Shown here in pieces: positions 25,326 to 33,778 of a stretch of 64,000 nt of DNA. The stretch comes from FW021-bin31 sp964647485 (GTDB lineage Bacteria; Bacteroidota; Bacteroidia; Chitinophagales; Chitinophagaceae). The notes under the pieces were generated by a model, which was given only the letters and a program-made list of their open reading frames with translations, searched no databases and was not told where the DNA came from. The DNA is taken from assembly GCA_964647485.1 (NCBI GenBank), contig CAZYHV010000009.1, positions 55,701-119,700 on the forward strand. The letters are read 5' to 3'. Numbering within the stretch: position 1 is the stretch's first letter; the number at the start of each line of letters is the position of its first letter. The translations under genes and the position numbers were made by a program.

Positions 25326-28313
25326 ATGAGCATTACAACAGAAAATACATTTGAAACAGCTCTTGTACAATCGCTTGTAGAACAGGGCGGATATACGCAG
25401 GGCAATGCAGAAGATTACAGCAAAGAGCTGGGGATGTTTAAATATGAAGTACTTGCTTTTTTACAAGCCTCTCAGCCAAAAAAATGGGAAAAGATTGCTG
25501 CCATTCACGGTACAGATACAGACAATAGGATTATACAACGCTTGTACAAAGAACTGGATTTAAGAGGTAGTCTGGATGTGCTGCGAAATGGTTTTGTAGA
25601 TTATGGCGTGCGTTTTCAAATGGCGTATTTTCAGCCTGCTTCCGGGCTGAATCCCGATGCAGTTGATTTGTACAACAAAAACAATCTAAAGGTTTACCGG
25701 CAAATCTATTACAGCAAAAAGAACAAAAATTCAGTTGATGTGGTTTTAGCCCTTAACGGAATACCGGTGGCCACCTTAGAATTGAAAAACCAGTTTACCG
25801 GTCAAAATGCCGGTAACGCACTCAAACAATACAGCACAACAAGAGACAACAGAGAAATTCTATTTGCCTTCAAAAAGAGAACATTGGTGCATTTTGCTGT
25901 TGACCAAGATGAAGTTTTTATGACTACCAAATTAGATGGTCGTAAAACGTATTGGTTGCCCTTCAACAAAGGGAACAACAACGGTAAAGGGAACCCACCC
26001 AATCCTAATGGGTATCGCACCGCTTACTTGTGGGAATATATCCTGCAAAAAAATAGTTGGATGGAAATTATTCAGCGTTTTGTGCATTTGCAAACGGAAG
26101 AGATTGAAGTTGATGGTAAAATCTATAAAAAAGAAAAGCTGATTTTCCCGAGATACCACCAATTGGATGCAGTTCGTAAGATAAGTAACAACGTGCTCGA
26201 TGTCGAGGCAGGAACAAATTATTTGGTGCAACATTCCGCAGGATCAGGTAAAAGTAATACTATTGCTTGGTTAGCTTACCGTCTTTCAAGCCTACATAAC
26301 ACTCAAGACAACAGGATTTTTGATTCGGTGATTGTAGTAACCGACAGAAGGGTGCTTGACCAACAATTGCAAGATACCATTTATCAATTTGAACATAAAA
26401 CCGGCGTGGTGCAACGCATAGACAAAGACAGTACACAGTTGGCAAGTGCTTTGGGTTATGGTACCAATATCATTATTACCACATTACAGAAATTTCCTTT
26501 TGTGGTCGATAAAGTAGGAGAATTACCCGACCGTAAGTACGCCGTGATTATTGACGAAGCACATAGTTCGCAAGGTGGTGAAGCCAGTAAAAAAATGAAA
26601 GAGGTGTTGGCTGCAAAATCCTTGGAAGAAGCTGCCACAGAAGAAGCAACAGACGACTACACAGGTGATGACTTTATAAGAGAACAAATAGAGCGTTCAG
26701 CGCAAGCAAGAGGCCGCCAAAGCAATATTTCGTTTTTTGCATTTACCGCCACCCCAAAATATAAAACATTACAAGTTTTTGGAAATAAAGACGCAGAAGG
26801 CAAACCCAAACCATTTCATTTGTATTCAATGCGGCAAGCTATTGAAGAAGGCTTTATTTTGAACGTATTACAAAATTATACTACCTACGAGCTTTATTTT
26901 AAGTTAACCAAAGCCATTGAAGAAGACCCTAACTTTAATAAAAAGAAAGCGTCCAGAGCAATTGGTAAATTCGTTTCTCTTCACCCCCATAATTTGGCTC
27001 AAAAGACGGCAGTTATTATTGAACATTTTAAACAAATTGTTTCAAAAAAAATAGGAGGAAAAGCCAAAGCAATGTTGGTTTGCGGCTCAAGATTGCACGC
27101 TAAAAGGTATTTTGAAGAATTTGAAAAATACATTAAAGAAAAAGGCTATCAAGATGATATTAAAATTTTGGTAGCATTTTCAGGTAAAATAATAGATGAT
27201 AATACACCCGATGGTGTTTCAGAACCACAATTGACAGGGTATAGCGAAAAAGAATTACCCAATATTTTTAACAAAGAAGAATACAAAATTCTCATTGTTG
27301 CGGACAAGTATCAAACCGGATTTGACCAACCATTGTTGCAAACAATGTATATAGATAAAAAGCTATCCGGCGTAAAAGCTGTTCAAACACTTTCGCGCTT
27401 GAATCGGACTTGTACAGGTAAAGAAGATACTTTTGTTTTGGATTTTGCAAACGACAGGGAAACCATATTTGCTTCGTTTCAGCCTTACTATGAAATTACC
27501 ACTGTTACAGAAGAAACAGATGCCAATCATTTATATGATTTAAAAGCAAGACTCGACCAATTTCAAGTTTATTGGGAAAAAGAAATTGAAGATTTTGCGA
27601 ATGTATATTTCGACCCTGAAACAAAACTTAATAACCCAAAACAACAAAAATATCTGTACTCATTTACTGATCCTGCGGTGGATAGATTCAAAGAAATAAG
27701 CGAAGAAGAAAAACAAGACGAGTTTAAAAAAGGCTTACGAACTTGGACAAACCTGTATGCTTTTCTTGCGCAAATTATGCCATTTATTGACGCTGATTTG
27801 GAAAAGTTCTATGCCTACGCAAAGCTATTACAAACCCGATTGCCCAAACGAGAACTTTCTGAAAGTCTGCATTTAGATGATGAGGTAGCCTTGGAGTATT
27901 ATCGTTTACAAAAAATAAAAGAAGGTTCCATCGACTTAATAAAAGATGAAACCGGAGAACTAAGTGGAACTTCTGAAGCCGGTCTTAAAAGAGGGAAAGA
28001 TGAAGAAGCTTTACTTTCTGAAATTATCAATGTTTTAAACGACCGATTCGGAACTGAATTTGAAGAAGCAGACAAATTGTTTTTCGAACAAATTGAAGCG
28101 GAATTAATGGAAGATGAAACGCTTCAAACACAAGCCAAGGTTAACAAGATTGACACTTTTAAATACGCTTTTGAGGACTCATTTATAAGTAAATTGATTG
28201 ACAGAATGGACCAAAATCAAGAGATTTTTGAAAAAATACTTGAGGACAAACAATTTGGGGACTTAGTAAAAGAAATGATAATGAAAAAGATTTATAAGAA
28301 AATGAATGAGTAA
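25326..28313 (+). CDS. hsdR: Type I restriction endonuclease subunit HsdR
   Basis: 995 residues from the ATG at 25326 (MSITTENTFETALV); a longer frame starting at 25239 overlaps the Abi gene and is not used. N-terminal nuclease domain with the E-L-K pair at residues 152-154 of a PD-ExK site, then superfamily 2 motor domains: Walker A SAGSGKSNT near residue 306, DEAH at 410-413, a TATPKYK motif III, and a late helicase motif LSRLNRT. The C-terminal helical region anchors HsdR to the methyltransferase core. It translocates and cuts DNA far from unmethylated sites. It lies downstream of the small RNA terminator and Abi gene, so its expression may depend on read-through. Confidence 0.96.
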   Translation: MSITTENTFETALVQSLVEQGGYTQGNAEDYSKELGMFKYEVLAFLQASQPKKWEKIAAIHGTDTDNRIIQRLYKELDLRGSLDVLRNGFVDYGVRFQMAYFQPASGLNPDAVDLYNKNNLKVYRQIYYSKKNKNSVDVVLALNGIPVATLELKNQFTGQNAGNALKQYSTTRDNREILFAFKKRTLVHFAVDQDEVFMTTKLDGRKTYWLPFNKGNNNGKGNPPNPNGYRTAYLWEYILQKNSWMEIIQRFVHLQTEEIEVDGKIYKKEKLIFPRYHQLDAVRKISNNVLDVEAGTNYLVQHSAGSGKSNTIAWLAYRLSSLHNTQDNRIFDSVIVVTDRRVLDQQLQDTIYQFEHKTGVVQRIDKDSTQLASALGYGTNIIITTLQKFPFVVDKVGELPDRKYAVIIDEAHSSQGGEASKKMKEVLAAKSLEEAATEEATDDYTGDDFIREQIERSAQARGRQSNISFFAFTATPKYKTLQVFGNKDAEGKPKPFHLYSMRQAIEEGFILNVLQNYTTYELYFKLTKAIEEDPNFNKKKASRAIGKFVSLHPHNLAQKTAVIIEHFKQIVSKKIGGKAKAMLVCGSRLHAKRYFEEFEKYIKEKGYQDDIKILVAFSGKIIDDNTPDGVSEPQLTGYSEKELPNIFNKEEYKILIVADKYQTGFDQPLLQTMYIDKKLSGVKAVQTLSRLNRTCTGKEDTFVLDFANDRETIFASFQPYYEITTVTEETDANHLYDLKARLDQFQVYWEKEIEDFANVYFDPETKLNNPKQQKYLYSFTDPAVDRFKEISEEEKQDEFKKGLRTWTNLYAFLAQIMPFIDADLEKFYAYAKLLQTRLPKRELSESLHLDDEVALEYYRLQKIKEGSIDLIKDETGELSGTSEAGLKRGKDEEALLSEIINVLNDRFGTEFEEADKLFFEQIEAELMEDETLQTQAKVNKIDTFKYAFEDSFISKLIDRMDQNQEIFEKILEDKQFGDLVKEMIMKKIYKKMNE

Positions 28314-28325
28314 GTAGCCACTAAA

Positions 28326-28391
28326 GCCACACCCATTGCCAAGCCGCTCAAAACCAACCGTACAAAGCAAAGCTTGGCGGCAGCGTGTGGC
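28326..28391. repeat. Inverted repeat after hsdR
   Basis: GCCACAC (28326-28332) pairs with GTGTGGC (28385-28391), and GCCAAGC (28338-28344) with GCTTGGC (28372-28378), separated by small internal loops: an imperfect cruciform of two 7-bp stems. It directly follows the hsdR stop. No T-run follows, so it is not a typical terminator; a recombination site (attC-like) is one possibility. Confidence 0.5.
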
Positions 28392-28455
28392 CTCCCAACT
28401 GCACGCAGTAAACAGAAAAATATACATAAACGAATAAAAACAAGGGCGATCTACT

Positions 28456-28542
28456 AACATCAGGTAACATAGCGGCCCCCAACGATATCTTCTTCCAAAG
28501 CGGGTTATAACTATGCGGTCTGTCCCATTCTTCGGGATTAAG
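28456..28542. repeat. 87-bp dispersed element, copy A
   Basis: Starts AACATCAGGTAACAT and ends TTCGGGATTAAG. It resembles copy B at 30156-30242, which has the same length, the same ends and a shared CCCCCAACGATA block, with divergent middles. It lies after the restriction operon. The reverse strand has an open frame across it, but copy B does not conserve the protein, so it is treated as a DNA or RNA element. Confidence 0.55.
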
Positions 28543-28625
28543 GTGATACTGTCGAGATATTATCCTATTTTTCGAATAAAAAGAATCCCGATCAAAAGAA
28601 AATATAAGCACAAATTAAAAATAGC

Positions 28626-28936
28626 CTAATCCGCTCTCTCCTTTTCCGACTTATTTCCGGTCTCAACAGGTTTTTGTTTTATTTTCTTATTTCCAAAATT
28701 CCAGGAAACGGCCAGTCTGACATTACTAAATACCTGAAAATTAGTATAAGTTTCTCGCAGATGGTTCACTGTGGAATGAATAACGGGTGCACTCGATTGC
28801 AGGATGTCAGAAGCAGTCAGCGACAGATTCAGTCTTTTATCTAAAAGCAGGGTCTGTACACCTGCGTCCAGATTATAATAAGTGTCCGACTTTCCCATAT
28901 CTTTTACTTCCGGAAATTGGCACCAGAACTGAATAA
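28626..28936 (-). pseudogene. Duplicated 3' fragment of an outer-membrane barrel gene (repeat copy 1)
   Basis: This 311-bp stretch matches 31284-31594 with a single base difference (28668 A versus 31326 C, silent Pro codon). It encodes the last 103 codons of the intact barrel gene, including its stop, but the rest of the gene is absent: beyond 28936 the sequence is unrelated, although a minus-strand frame stays open for another 110 bp. It cannot make a functional barrel. The two copies are direct repeats 2658 bp apart and bracket the nuclease gene at 29079 and the parDE remnant. Confidence 0.9.
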
Positions 28937-29065
28937 TATACCCCGCTGTACCCAGTACATATTGTCCGGTATTTTCTGTCCCGTTAGTTTTGCAACAAAC
29001 TATTTCAAATGGACAAAAAGAAAAAAATAGCCTTGGTATCACAAACACATTTTCCCAAATAAACT

Positions 29066-29073
29066 TATATTTG
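29066..29073 (+). promoter_or_regulatory. -7 promoter box of the first DUF1016 nuclease
   Basis: TATATTTG ends only 5 bp before the ATG at 29079, so the transcript would be nearly leaderless. Confidence 0.55.
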
Positions 29074-29078
29074 GCAGT

Positions 29079-30140
29079 ATGACAAAAAACCCCTCAAATA
29101 CCGAGTTTTATAATCAAATCATAGACCTGTTGCAATCGGCAAGAAATAAAGTGGTAAAAACCATTAATAAAACTATGGTAACCACCTATTTTGAGATTGG
29201 GAAAAGAATTGTAGAACAGGAACAAGGTGGCAAAGAGAGAGCTGAATATGGAAAACAAATTATCAAGGAACTTTCAAAAACCTTAACATCTGAATTTGGG
29301 AAGGGATTTTCAGAGCGAAATCTCGAACAAATGAGACAATTTTATCTCGTTTACTCAAAACCGCAAACACTGTCTGCGGTTTCTGAAAACAAATCGCAAA
29401 CACCGTCTTCGGAATCTAAAGATTTCTCAAAATTAGCTGATTTTAAATTGAGTTGGTCTCATTATTTGACTTTAATGAGAATAGATAACGAAAAAGAAAG
29501 GCAATTTTACGAAATAGAAGCCGACAAGAATAATTGGAGTATTAGAGAACTTAAACGCCAATACAATTCAGCTTTATACACAAGACTCGTGCTAAGTAGA
29601 GACAAAGAAAAAGTTAAAGAGCTTTCTCAAAAAGGACTATTACTTGAAAAATCTAAAGATGCCATAAAAGATCCTTATATCTTGGAGTTCCTTGGCCTAC
29701 CGGAACGATCTGAATATTCAGAAACCCAATTGGAACAGCAGCTTATTGATAAAATTGAACACTTTCTTTTAGAACTTGGGAATGGGTTTTCATTTGTTGC
29801 CCGACAAAAACGTATTTCATTGGATGACAAGCATTTTAGAATAGACCTTGTTTTTTATAATCGTATTCTTAGATGCTTTGCCCTCATTGATTTAAAAGTT
29901 GGCGAATTAAAACATCAAGACCTTGGACAAATGCAGATGTATGTAAATTACTATGATAGAACGGTAATTTCAGAGGATGAAAATAAAACCATCGGAATTG
30001 TCTTATGTCAAAATAAGAGTAATGCTGTAGTAGAATTTACTTTACCAGAAAATAACGAAAATATATTTGCCAGTAGATATAAAACGGTTTTGCCGAGTAA
30101 AGAAGAATTAAAACTTTTAATGGAACAAAAAGACAAGTAA
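29079..30140 (+). CDS. DUF1016 (YhcG-type) PDDEXK nuclease family protein, paralog 1
   Basis: 353 residues. N-terminal DUF1016 helical/winged-helix domain (about 1-170; TYFEIGKRIVEQEQGGKERA and WSHYLTLMRI are typical), then a PDDEXK nuclease domain (about 190-330) with FRIDLVFYNR and ALIDLKVGE supplying the catalytic Asp and D-x-K residues, and QMQMYVNYYD. The family is often carried on plasmids and genomic islands and found near type I restriction genes; its role in defence or recombination is not settled. The gene lies inside the segment bracketed by the 311-bp direct repeats. A second member of the family sits at 33899. Confidence 0.9.
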   Translation: MTKNPSNTEFYNQIIDLLQSARNKVVKTINKTMVTTYFEIGKRIVEQEQGGKERAEYGKQIIKELSKTLTSEFGKGFSERNLEQMRQFYLVYSKPQTLSAVSENKSQTPSSESKDFSKLADFKLSWSHYLTLMRIDNEKERQFYEIEADKNNWSIRELKRQYNSALYTRLVLSRDKEKVKELSQKGLLLEKSKDAIKDPYILEFLGLPERSEYSETQLEQQLIDKIEHFLLELGNGFSFVARQKRISLDDKHFRIDLVFYNRILRCFALIDLKVGELKHQDLGQMQMYVNYYDRTVISEDENKTIGIVLCQNKSNAVVEFTLPENNENIFASRYKTVLPSKEELKLLMEQKDK

Positions 30141-30155
30141 ACTCAACGAATGCAC

Positions 30156-30242
30156 AACATTAGGTAACATAATCGAAAGCCCCCAACGATAACATCCTCC
30201 CAAGGTGGTTATGCGCTGCCCGTACCGTCCTTCGGGATTAAG
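30156..30242. repeat. 87-bp dispersed element, copy B
   Basis: Starts AACATTAGGTAACATAA and ends TTCGGGATTAAG, the same ends and length as copy A (28456-28542). An internal hairpin pairs ATAACatCC with GGtgGTTAT around position 30200. It follows the DUF1016 gene by 15 bp, just as copy A follows the restriction operon. Confidence 0.55.
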
Positions 30243-30260
30243 CATAGACCGGTTTTTCTA

Positions 30261-30503
30261 TTGGTGGATTTAAACCCATTTTTTTTGTTGGCTTTTGGAG
30301 GATTTTCCGGAGATTTATATTATATTGGAACATGCTCGCCTTGCCCAATTTGGGGAGATACTTTGTATTGCGGATGTGTTTTGCAGAAGATGAAAGATCA
30401 GATTTTCGATAAAATTTTGCTGTTTTCGTGGGAACAATTTTATGTAGCGGTCTTAGCCGGAGGCGTTACGCTTGTACAGACCGTTTGGCAAAAGCGACGA
30501 TAA
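30261..30503 (+). CDS. Hypothetical small protein, doubtful
   Basis: An 80-codon frame starting at TTG (or GTG at 30264), not recognised. It is rich in Phe, Cys and Gly (e.g. CSPCPIWGDTLYCGC) with a basic C-terminus (WQKRR). No promoter box or clear ribosome site was found. It lies between the copy B element and another partly palindromic stretch (about 30565-30610), an arrangement like a small gene cassette. It may be spurious. Confidence 0.3.
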   Translation: MVDLNPFFLLAFGGFSGDLYYIGTCSPCPIWGDTLYCGCVLQKMKDQIFDKILLFSWEQFYVAVLAGGVTLVQTVWQKRR

Positions 30504-30661
30504 AACATCTTCGATTTGAAGTTTTTTACTAAATTTATGGTCTGGTCTTCGGTCGAAAATTAGTGGTGAAAAGTGCCGCCTTCGCCAAGCAGGGCAGACG
30601 TTTTGCACAACCAATCAAATAGAATTCTCAAACAATACTCGGATAAAATACCATAACTTGG

Positions 30662-30669
30662 TATCTTTG
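30662..30669 (+). promoter_or_regulatory. -7 promoter box of the parD-like gene
   Basis: TATCTTTG, exact match, 16 bp before the ATG at 30686. The promoter appears intact although the downstream operon is broken. Confidence 0.55.
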
Positions 30670-30685
30670 GTTCAAATTGAAATTT

Positions 30686-31160
30686 ATGGCAAAGAACACT
30701 TCCATATTATTAGGCGAATATTTTGACGAGTTCATAAAGAAACAAGTCAAATCAGGAAAATTTTCTTCAACGAGCGAAGCTGTTAGAGCTGCATTGCGAT
30801 TGTTTGAATATGAGCAAACGAAAAAAGATGAATTAACCCGCAATATTCACCATTTTTTTGAAACAACTCTAAAAATCGTTTAAAATCAATAGCTTGGCAA
30901 ACTTTTTCATGTTTTGATCGTTCCCCAAATTTGAGGAATAGTTTGAAATTATCTTTTTGCATCTACCGCGTTACAAACTCCTTGCAGTAGGCTACTACTG
31001 CGGTGGAGTTCGATGCCTTGTAGCTACAAAAAGCTAATCTCATGAATAATGCGGGTTAATAAAAGAATTGAAAAAAGGCGAAAATTCAGGTTTTGTACAA
31101 GATTTTGCCTCTGAAACTTTTCTTGATAAAATGCACCAAAAATATTCCGTTACGAAATGA
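30686..31160 (+). pseudogene. parD-like antitoxin gene, interrupted by a small mobile element
   Basis: The 5' part (30686-30883) encodes a ribbon-helix-helix ParD N-terminus, MAKNTSILLGEYFDEFI then SGKFSSTSEAVRAALRLFE, but leaves the family after KKDEL and ends in an unrelated tail. The missing C-terminus is found after 31060: KELKKGENSGFVQDFASETF and a TGA at 31158-31160. Removing 30833-31059 except one TTAA restores KKDELIKELKKGENSG in frame. So the gene was intact before insertion. The remaining 65-residue product keeps the DNA-binding domain but loses the toxin-binding tail. Confidence 0.85.
30833..31059. mobile_element. MITE-like element with 17-bp terminal inverted repeats and TTAA target
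   Basis: The left end TTAACCCGCAATATTCA (30833-30849) and the right end TGAATAATGCGGGTTAA (31043-31059) are inverted repeats matching at 16 of 17 positions. TTAA occurs at both ends and is present once in the reconstructed target, so TTAA is the likely 4-bp duplication. No transposase is encoded in the 227 bp. The centre has a compound hairpin: AACTCC (30977-30982) with GGAGTT (31006-31011) and CAGTAG (30986-30991) with CTACTG (30996-31001). It is probably mobilised by a full-length insertion sequence elsewhere; a TTAA target recalls some IS1380-type elements, but that link is a guess. Confidence 0.8.
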
Positions 31161-31234
31161 AATATATCCTAAGTTACGAAGCGAAAAATGACTTAGAAAA
31201 TATTTAGCCGTACACCTTTCAAGAAATAAATAAC
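31157..31234 (+). pseudogene. parE-like toxin remnant
   Basis: The ATG overlaps the stop of parD (ATGA), the normal parDE arrangement. MKYILSYEAKNDLENI is a typical ParE start, but TAG at 31205-31207 replaces the expected Trp codon before PYTF. ParE similarity stops a few codons later, before the barrel gene repeat begins at 31284, so most of the toxin is missing. Confidence 0.75.
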
Positions 31235-31283
31235 TATAAACGAAGAATCATAAAATTTTGTATATTTGATAATAGCAGAAAAA

Positions 31284-31594
31284 CTAATCCGCTCTCTCCT
31301 TTTCCGACTTATTTCCGGTCTCAACCGGTTTTTGTTTTATTTTCTTATTTCCAAAATTCCAGGAAACGGCCAGTCTGACATTACTAAATACCTGAAAATT
31401 AGTATAAGTTTCTCGCAGATGGTTCACTGTGGAATGAATAACGGGTGCACTCGATTGCAGGATGTCAGAAGCAGTCAGCGACAGATTCAGTCTTTTATCT
31501 AAAAGCAGGGTCTGTACACCTGCGTCCAGATTATAATAAGTGTCCGACTTTCCCATATCTTTTACTTCCGGAAATTGGCACCAGAACTGAATAA
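31284..31594 (-). repeat. 311-bp direct repeat, copy 2 (3' end of the intact barrel gene)
   Basis: Matches 28626-28936 except for one base. The repeat starts exactly at the stop codon of the gene on this side and ends at the AATAA before 31595. Confidence 0.95.
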
Positions 31595-33752
31595 AACCAC
31601 TCCATGTTTTTTCCTTGTTAAAAAAAACAGTGTTGTTCGTTTCCAGATATAGTCCCATTCCTTCGATTCCGTCTATAAAATCAAAATCTGAATGTGTTGT
31701 CGTATAGTATACATTCACCTGGCTGTTATTTTCCCACCAGGGAAAAGGATGGAGGCTTACTTCTTCGGAGAATCCATATCTCCTGGCTTTGATAACGTTC
31801 AATGGTGTCGTATAGATATTGCTGCTGTCTTTATGTGCTTGCGTAATGTCAGCAAAACCGTTATTTATAATATTCACATACAGAGAAGTGGTGAACAATT
31901 GCTTAAAATGATGTGCTATTTCTATATTACTGATATATTCAGGTCTCAAATAAGGATTTCCCTCTACATAAGAATAGACCGTCATCAGAGATTTATAAGG
32001 GTTTAAGTTCCAGAACGTAGGACGATGAATGCGCTTGTCAAAGGACAGGGTCAACTTATTTTGTTTATCGCTCTGATAAGCTACCAAAAAAGATGGAAAC
32101 AATTTCAGGTATTGATTTTTTATTTGGGTATTTTTAAAATAAGAGCGGCCTTTGGTTTGCGTAAATTCTGCCCTCACCCCTGCCCTCAATCCCCATTTTC
32201 CAACCTCTTTATTTCCGCTAACATAGAGCGATTGCGTGTTTTCCTTATAACGGTATTCATTACTGAGCGCAGCAATTAATTCTTTAGGCGTTGCAGTTAT
32301 ATCATAATAATAAATATTGCTGTAATTATCAATAAAACTCACTTTTCCGCCAAAAGCGTAGTTTGCAAAAGAGGTAGGAAGCTCCATATCAGCTTTCAGA
32401 GTATATATTTTAATATTCTGTAAAGTAGTATCATAATATCTCTCGGAGCTGCCCGGCAGAAGCTGACCTTTATGGGTGTATATATCGGTTCGGAAATGAG
32501 AGCGGTCATGGCGATAGTAATTAAAATAGTCCGCATTCAACGTTAACTTGGCTCCTTCAGCGCCTATATCGTGTATGAGATGCAAGTTAATACCATTGCT
32601 ATAAGCGACAGGATAATAATCAGCGAAGGAATGGATAAAAGAATCTACTTTTTGATTTGAATGATATATTGGTGCGTTAATATGATCATCACCTATATAT
32701 ATCGTTTTTTCAAACTGATACCCTGCTCCGATGGTTGTTTTCTTAGATAGTTGGTAATCCATTCCACCCCTGAAAGAGAAAGACCGACCCTTGAAATCTC
32801 CTGTATCTTTCATAGACCAATGCTTTCCGGGATAATAAACATCAATGCCATAGCCCTCAAGCTGACGACCGTGGCGGTAGCTCATATTGGCATAAGCAGA
32901 CCACTTTTTATGATCATAATATAAACCGGCACTACCGCTCGCATAACCATAATTCCGGGCTCCGTAATAAGGAGGATCAGTAAAAACAGAACGCTTCAGG
33001 CTTCCCTGAATGTTTCCGCTAAACCCGCCATCACTACTCTTCTTAGTCACAATGTTAATCAAACCGGCATTCCCTTCTGCCGTGTATTTTGCCGATGGAT
33101 GGGTAATGATTTCTATTTTCGATATTTGACTGGCAGACAGAGATTTCAAATAACGAATAAGACTTTCTCCGGATAAATGTACAGGACGATTGTTGATCAT
33201 CACTCCCACCTGCCCCTTACCGGCCAAAGCAAAGTGATTCCCGGATACTTTTATGCCGGGGGCTTTGCTTAATGTCTCCAGTCCATTGCTACCTTCGGTA
33301 GAGATGCTGTTATCTAAATCATAGATCACCCGATCCGGCTTTCTGATAATCGTAGGTTTTTTCCCGCTAATGGTTAGCTCAGTCAATGTTTGATGTAATG
33401 GCTTTAAGACAAAAGATAACAGAGTATCGTTATGCAGTTCTACAGACACGGTTTCTTTTTCAAATCCAAAGGCATAAATGTTAATATCATATTTACCCGC
33501 AGGGAGCTCTTTAAAAAGAAACTTACCTTCTTCATTGGTCTGTCGAACCAACGGAGAGGAGTGTTTAGATTGATTGATGGTAATTTTTGCAAAAGGAACA
33601 GATTGGTGGTTGCCATCCTGAACCATCCCCTGCAGACGCAATTGAGCAAAACTAAAATGAGCTAAAAACAAAAGGAAGAGAAATATAAAAAGGAAAAGGA
33701 AAGGCTGTTTCACTTTGATCGGTTTGTAGAAGAAATTTTCTTTCGGCAGCAT
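31284..33752 (-). CDS. Outer-membrane beta-barrel protein of the TonB-dependent receptor superfamily
   Basis: 822 residues from ATG at 33752. Signal peptide with a long hydrophobic core ending at SFAQL. Residues 40-125 form a CarboxypepD_reg-like domain. The plug region has LSKAPGIKVSGNHFALAGKG and ITHPSAKYTAEGNAGLINIV, typical of the OMP_b-brl_3 group, followed by a large barrel. The C-terminus is unusual: the barrel ends FSNVRLAVSWNFGNKK and a 20-residue charged tail follows. Its last 311 bp are duplicated at 28626. The gene lies within the accessory island, between two DUF1016 nucleases, without an obvious transport partner. Substrate unknown. Confidence 0.9.
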   Translation of the reverse strand: MLPKENFFYKPIKVKQPFLFLFIFLFLLFLAHFSFAQLRLQGMVQDGNHQSVPFAKITINQSKHSSPLVRQTNEEGKFLFKELPAGKYDINIYAFGFEKETVSVELHNDTLLSFVLKPLHQTLTELTISGKKPTIIRKPDRVIYDLDNSISTEGSNGLETLSKAPGIKVSGNHFALAGKGQVGVMINNRPVHLSGESLIRYLKSLSASQISKIEIITHPSAKYTAEGNAGLINIVTKKSSDGGFSGNIQGSLKRSVFTDPPYYGARNYGYASGSAGLYYDHKKWSAYANMSYRHGRQLEGYGIDVYYPGKHWSMKDTGDFKGRSFSFRGGMDYQLSKKTTIGAGYQFEKTIYIGDDHINAPIYHSNQKVDSFIHSFADYYPVAYSNGINLHLIHDIGAEGAKLTLNADYFNYYRHDRSHFRTDIYTHKGQLLPGSSERYYDTTLQNIKIYTLKADMELPTSFANYAFGGKVSFIDNYSNIYYYDITATPKELIAALSNEYRYKENTQSLYVSGNKEVGKWGLRAGVRAEFTQTKGRSYFKNTQIKNQYLKLFPSFLVAYQSDKQNKLTLSFDKRIHRPTFWNLNPYKSLMTVYSYVEGNPYLRPEYISNIEIAHHFKQLFTTSLYVNIINNGFADITQAHKDSSNIYTTPLNVIKARRYGFSEEVSLHPFPWWENNSQVNVYYTTTHSDFDFIDGIEGMGLYLETNNTVFFNKEKTWSGFIQFWCQFPEVKDMGKSDTYYNLDAGVQTLLLDKRLNLSLTASDILQSSAPVIHSTVNHLRETYTNFQVFSNVRLAVSWNFGNKKIKQKPVETGNKSEKERAD

Positions 33753-33770
33753 TAATCAACGATTTTGTCG

Positions 33771-33778
33771 CAAAGGTA
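33771..33778 (-). promoter_or_regulatory. -7 promoter box of the barrel gene
   Basis: Minus strand TACCTTTG, 18 bp upstream of the ATG at 33752. Confidence 0.55.

Noticed and set aside
28348..28611. Minus-strand 87-codon frame over the 87-bp element after hsdR
   Set aside because: The related element at 30156-30242 does not conserve the protein, and the frame has no promoter; it is explained better as a DNA/RNA repeat.
28937..29048. Extension of the barrel fragment as a 140-residue gene
   Set aside because: It needs a GTG start, overlaps the promoter region of the nuclease gene and lacks any signal peptide or barrel N-terminus; treated as a pseudogene remnant.
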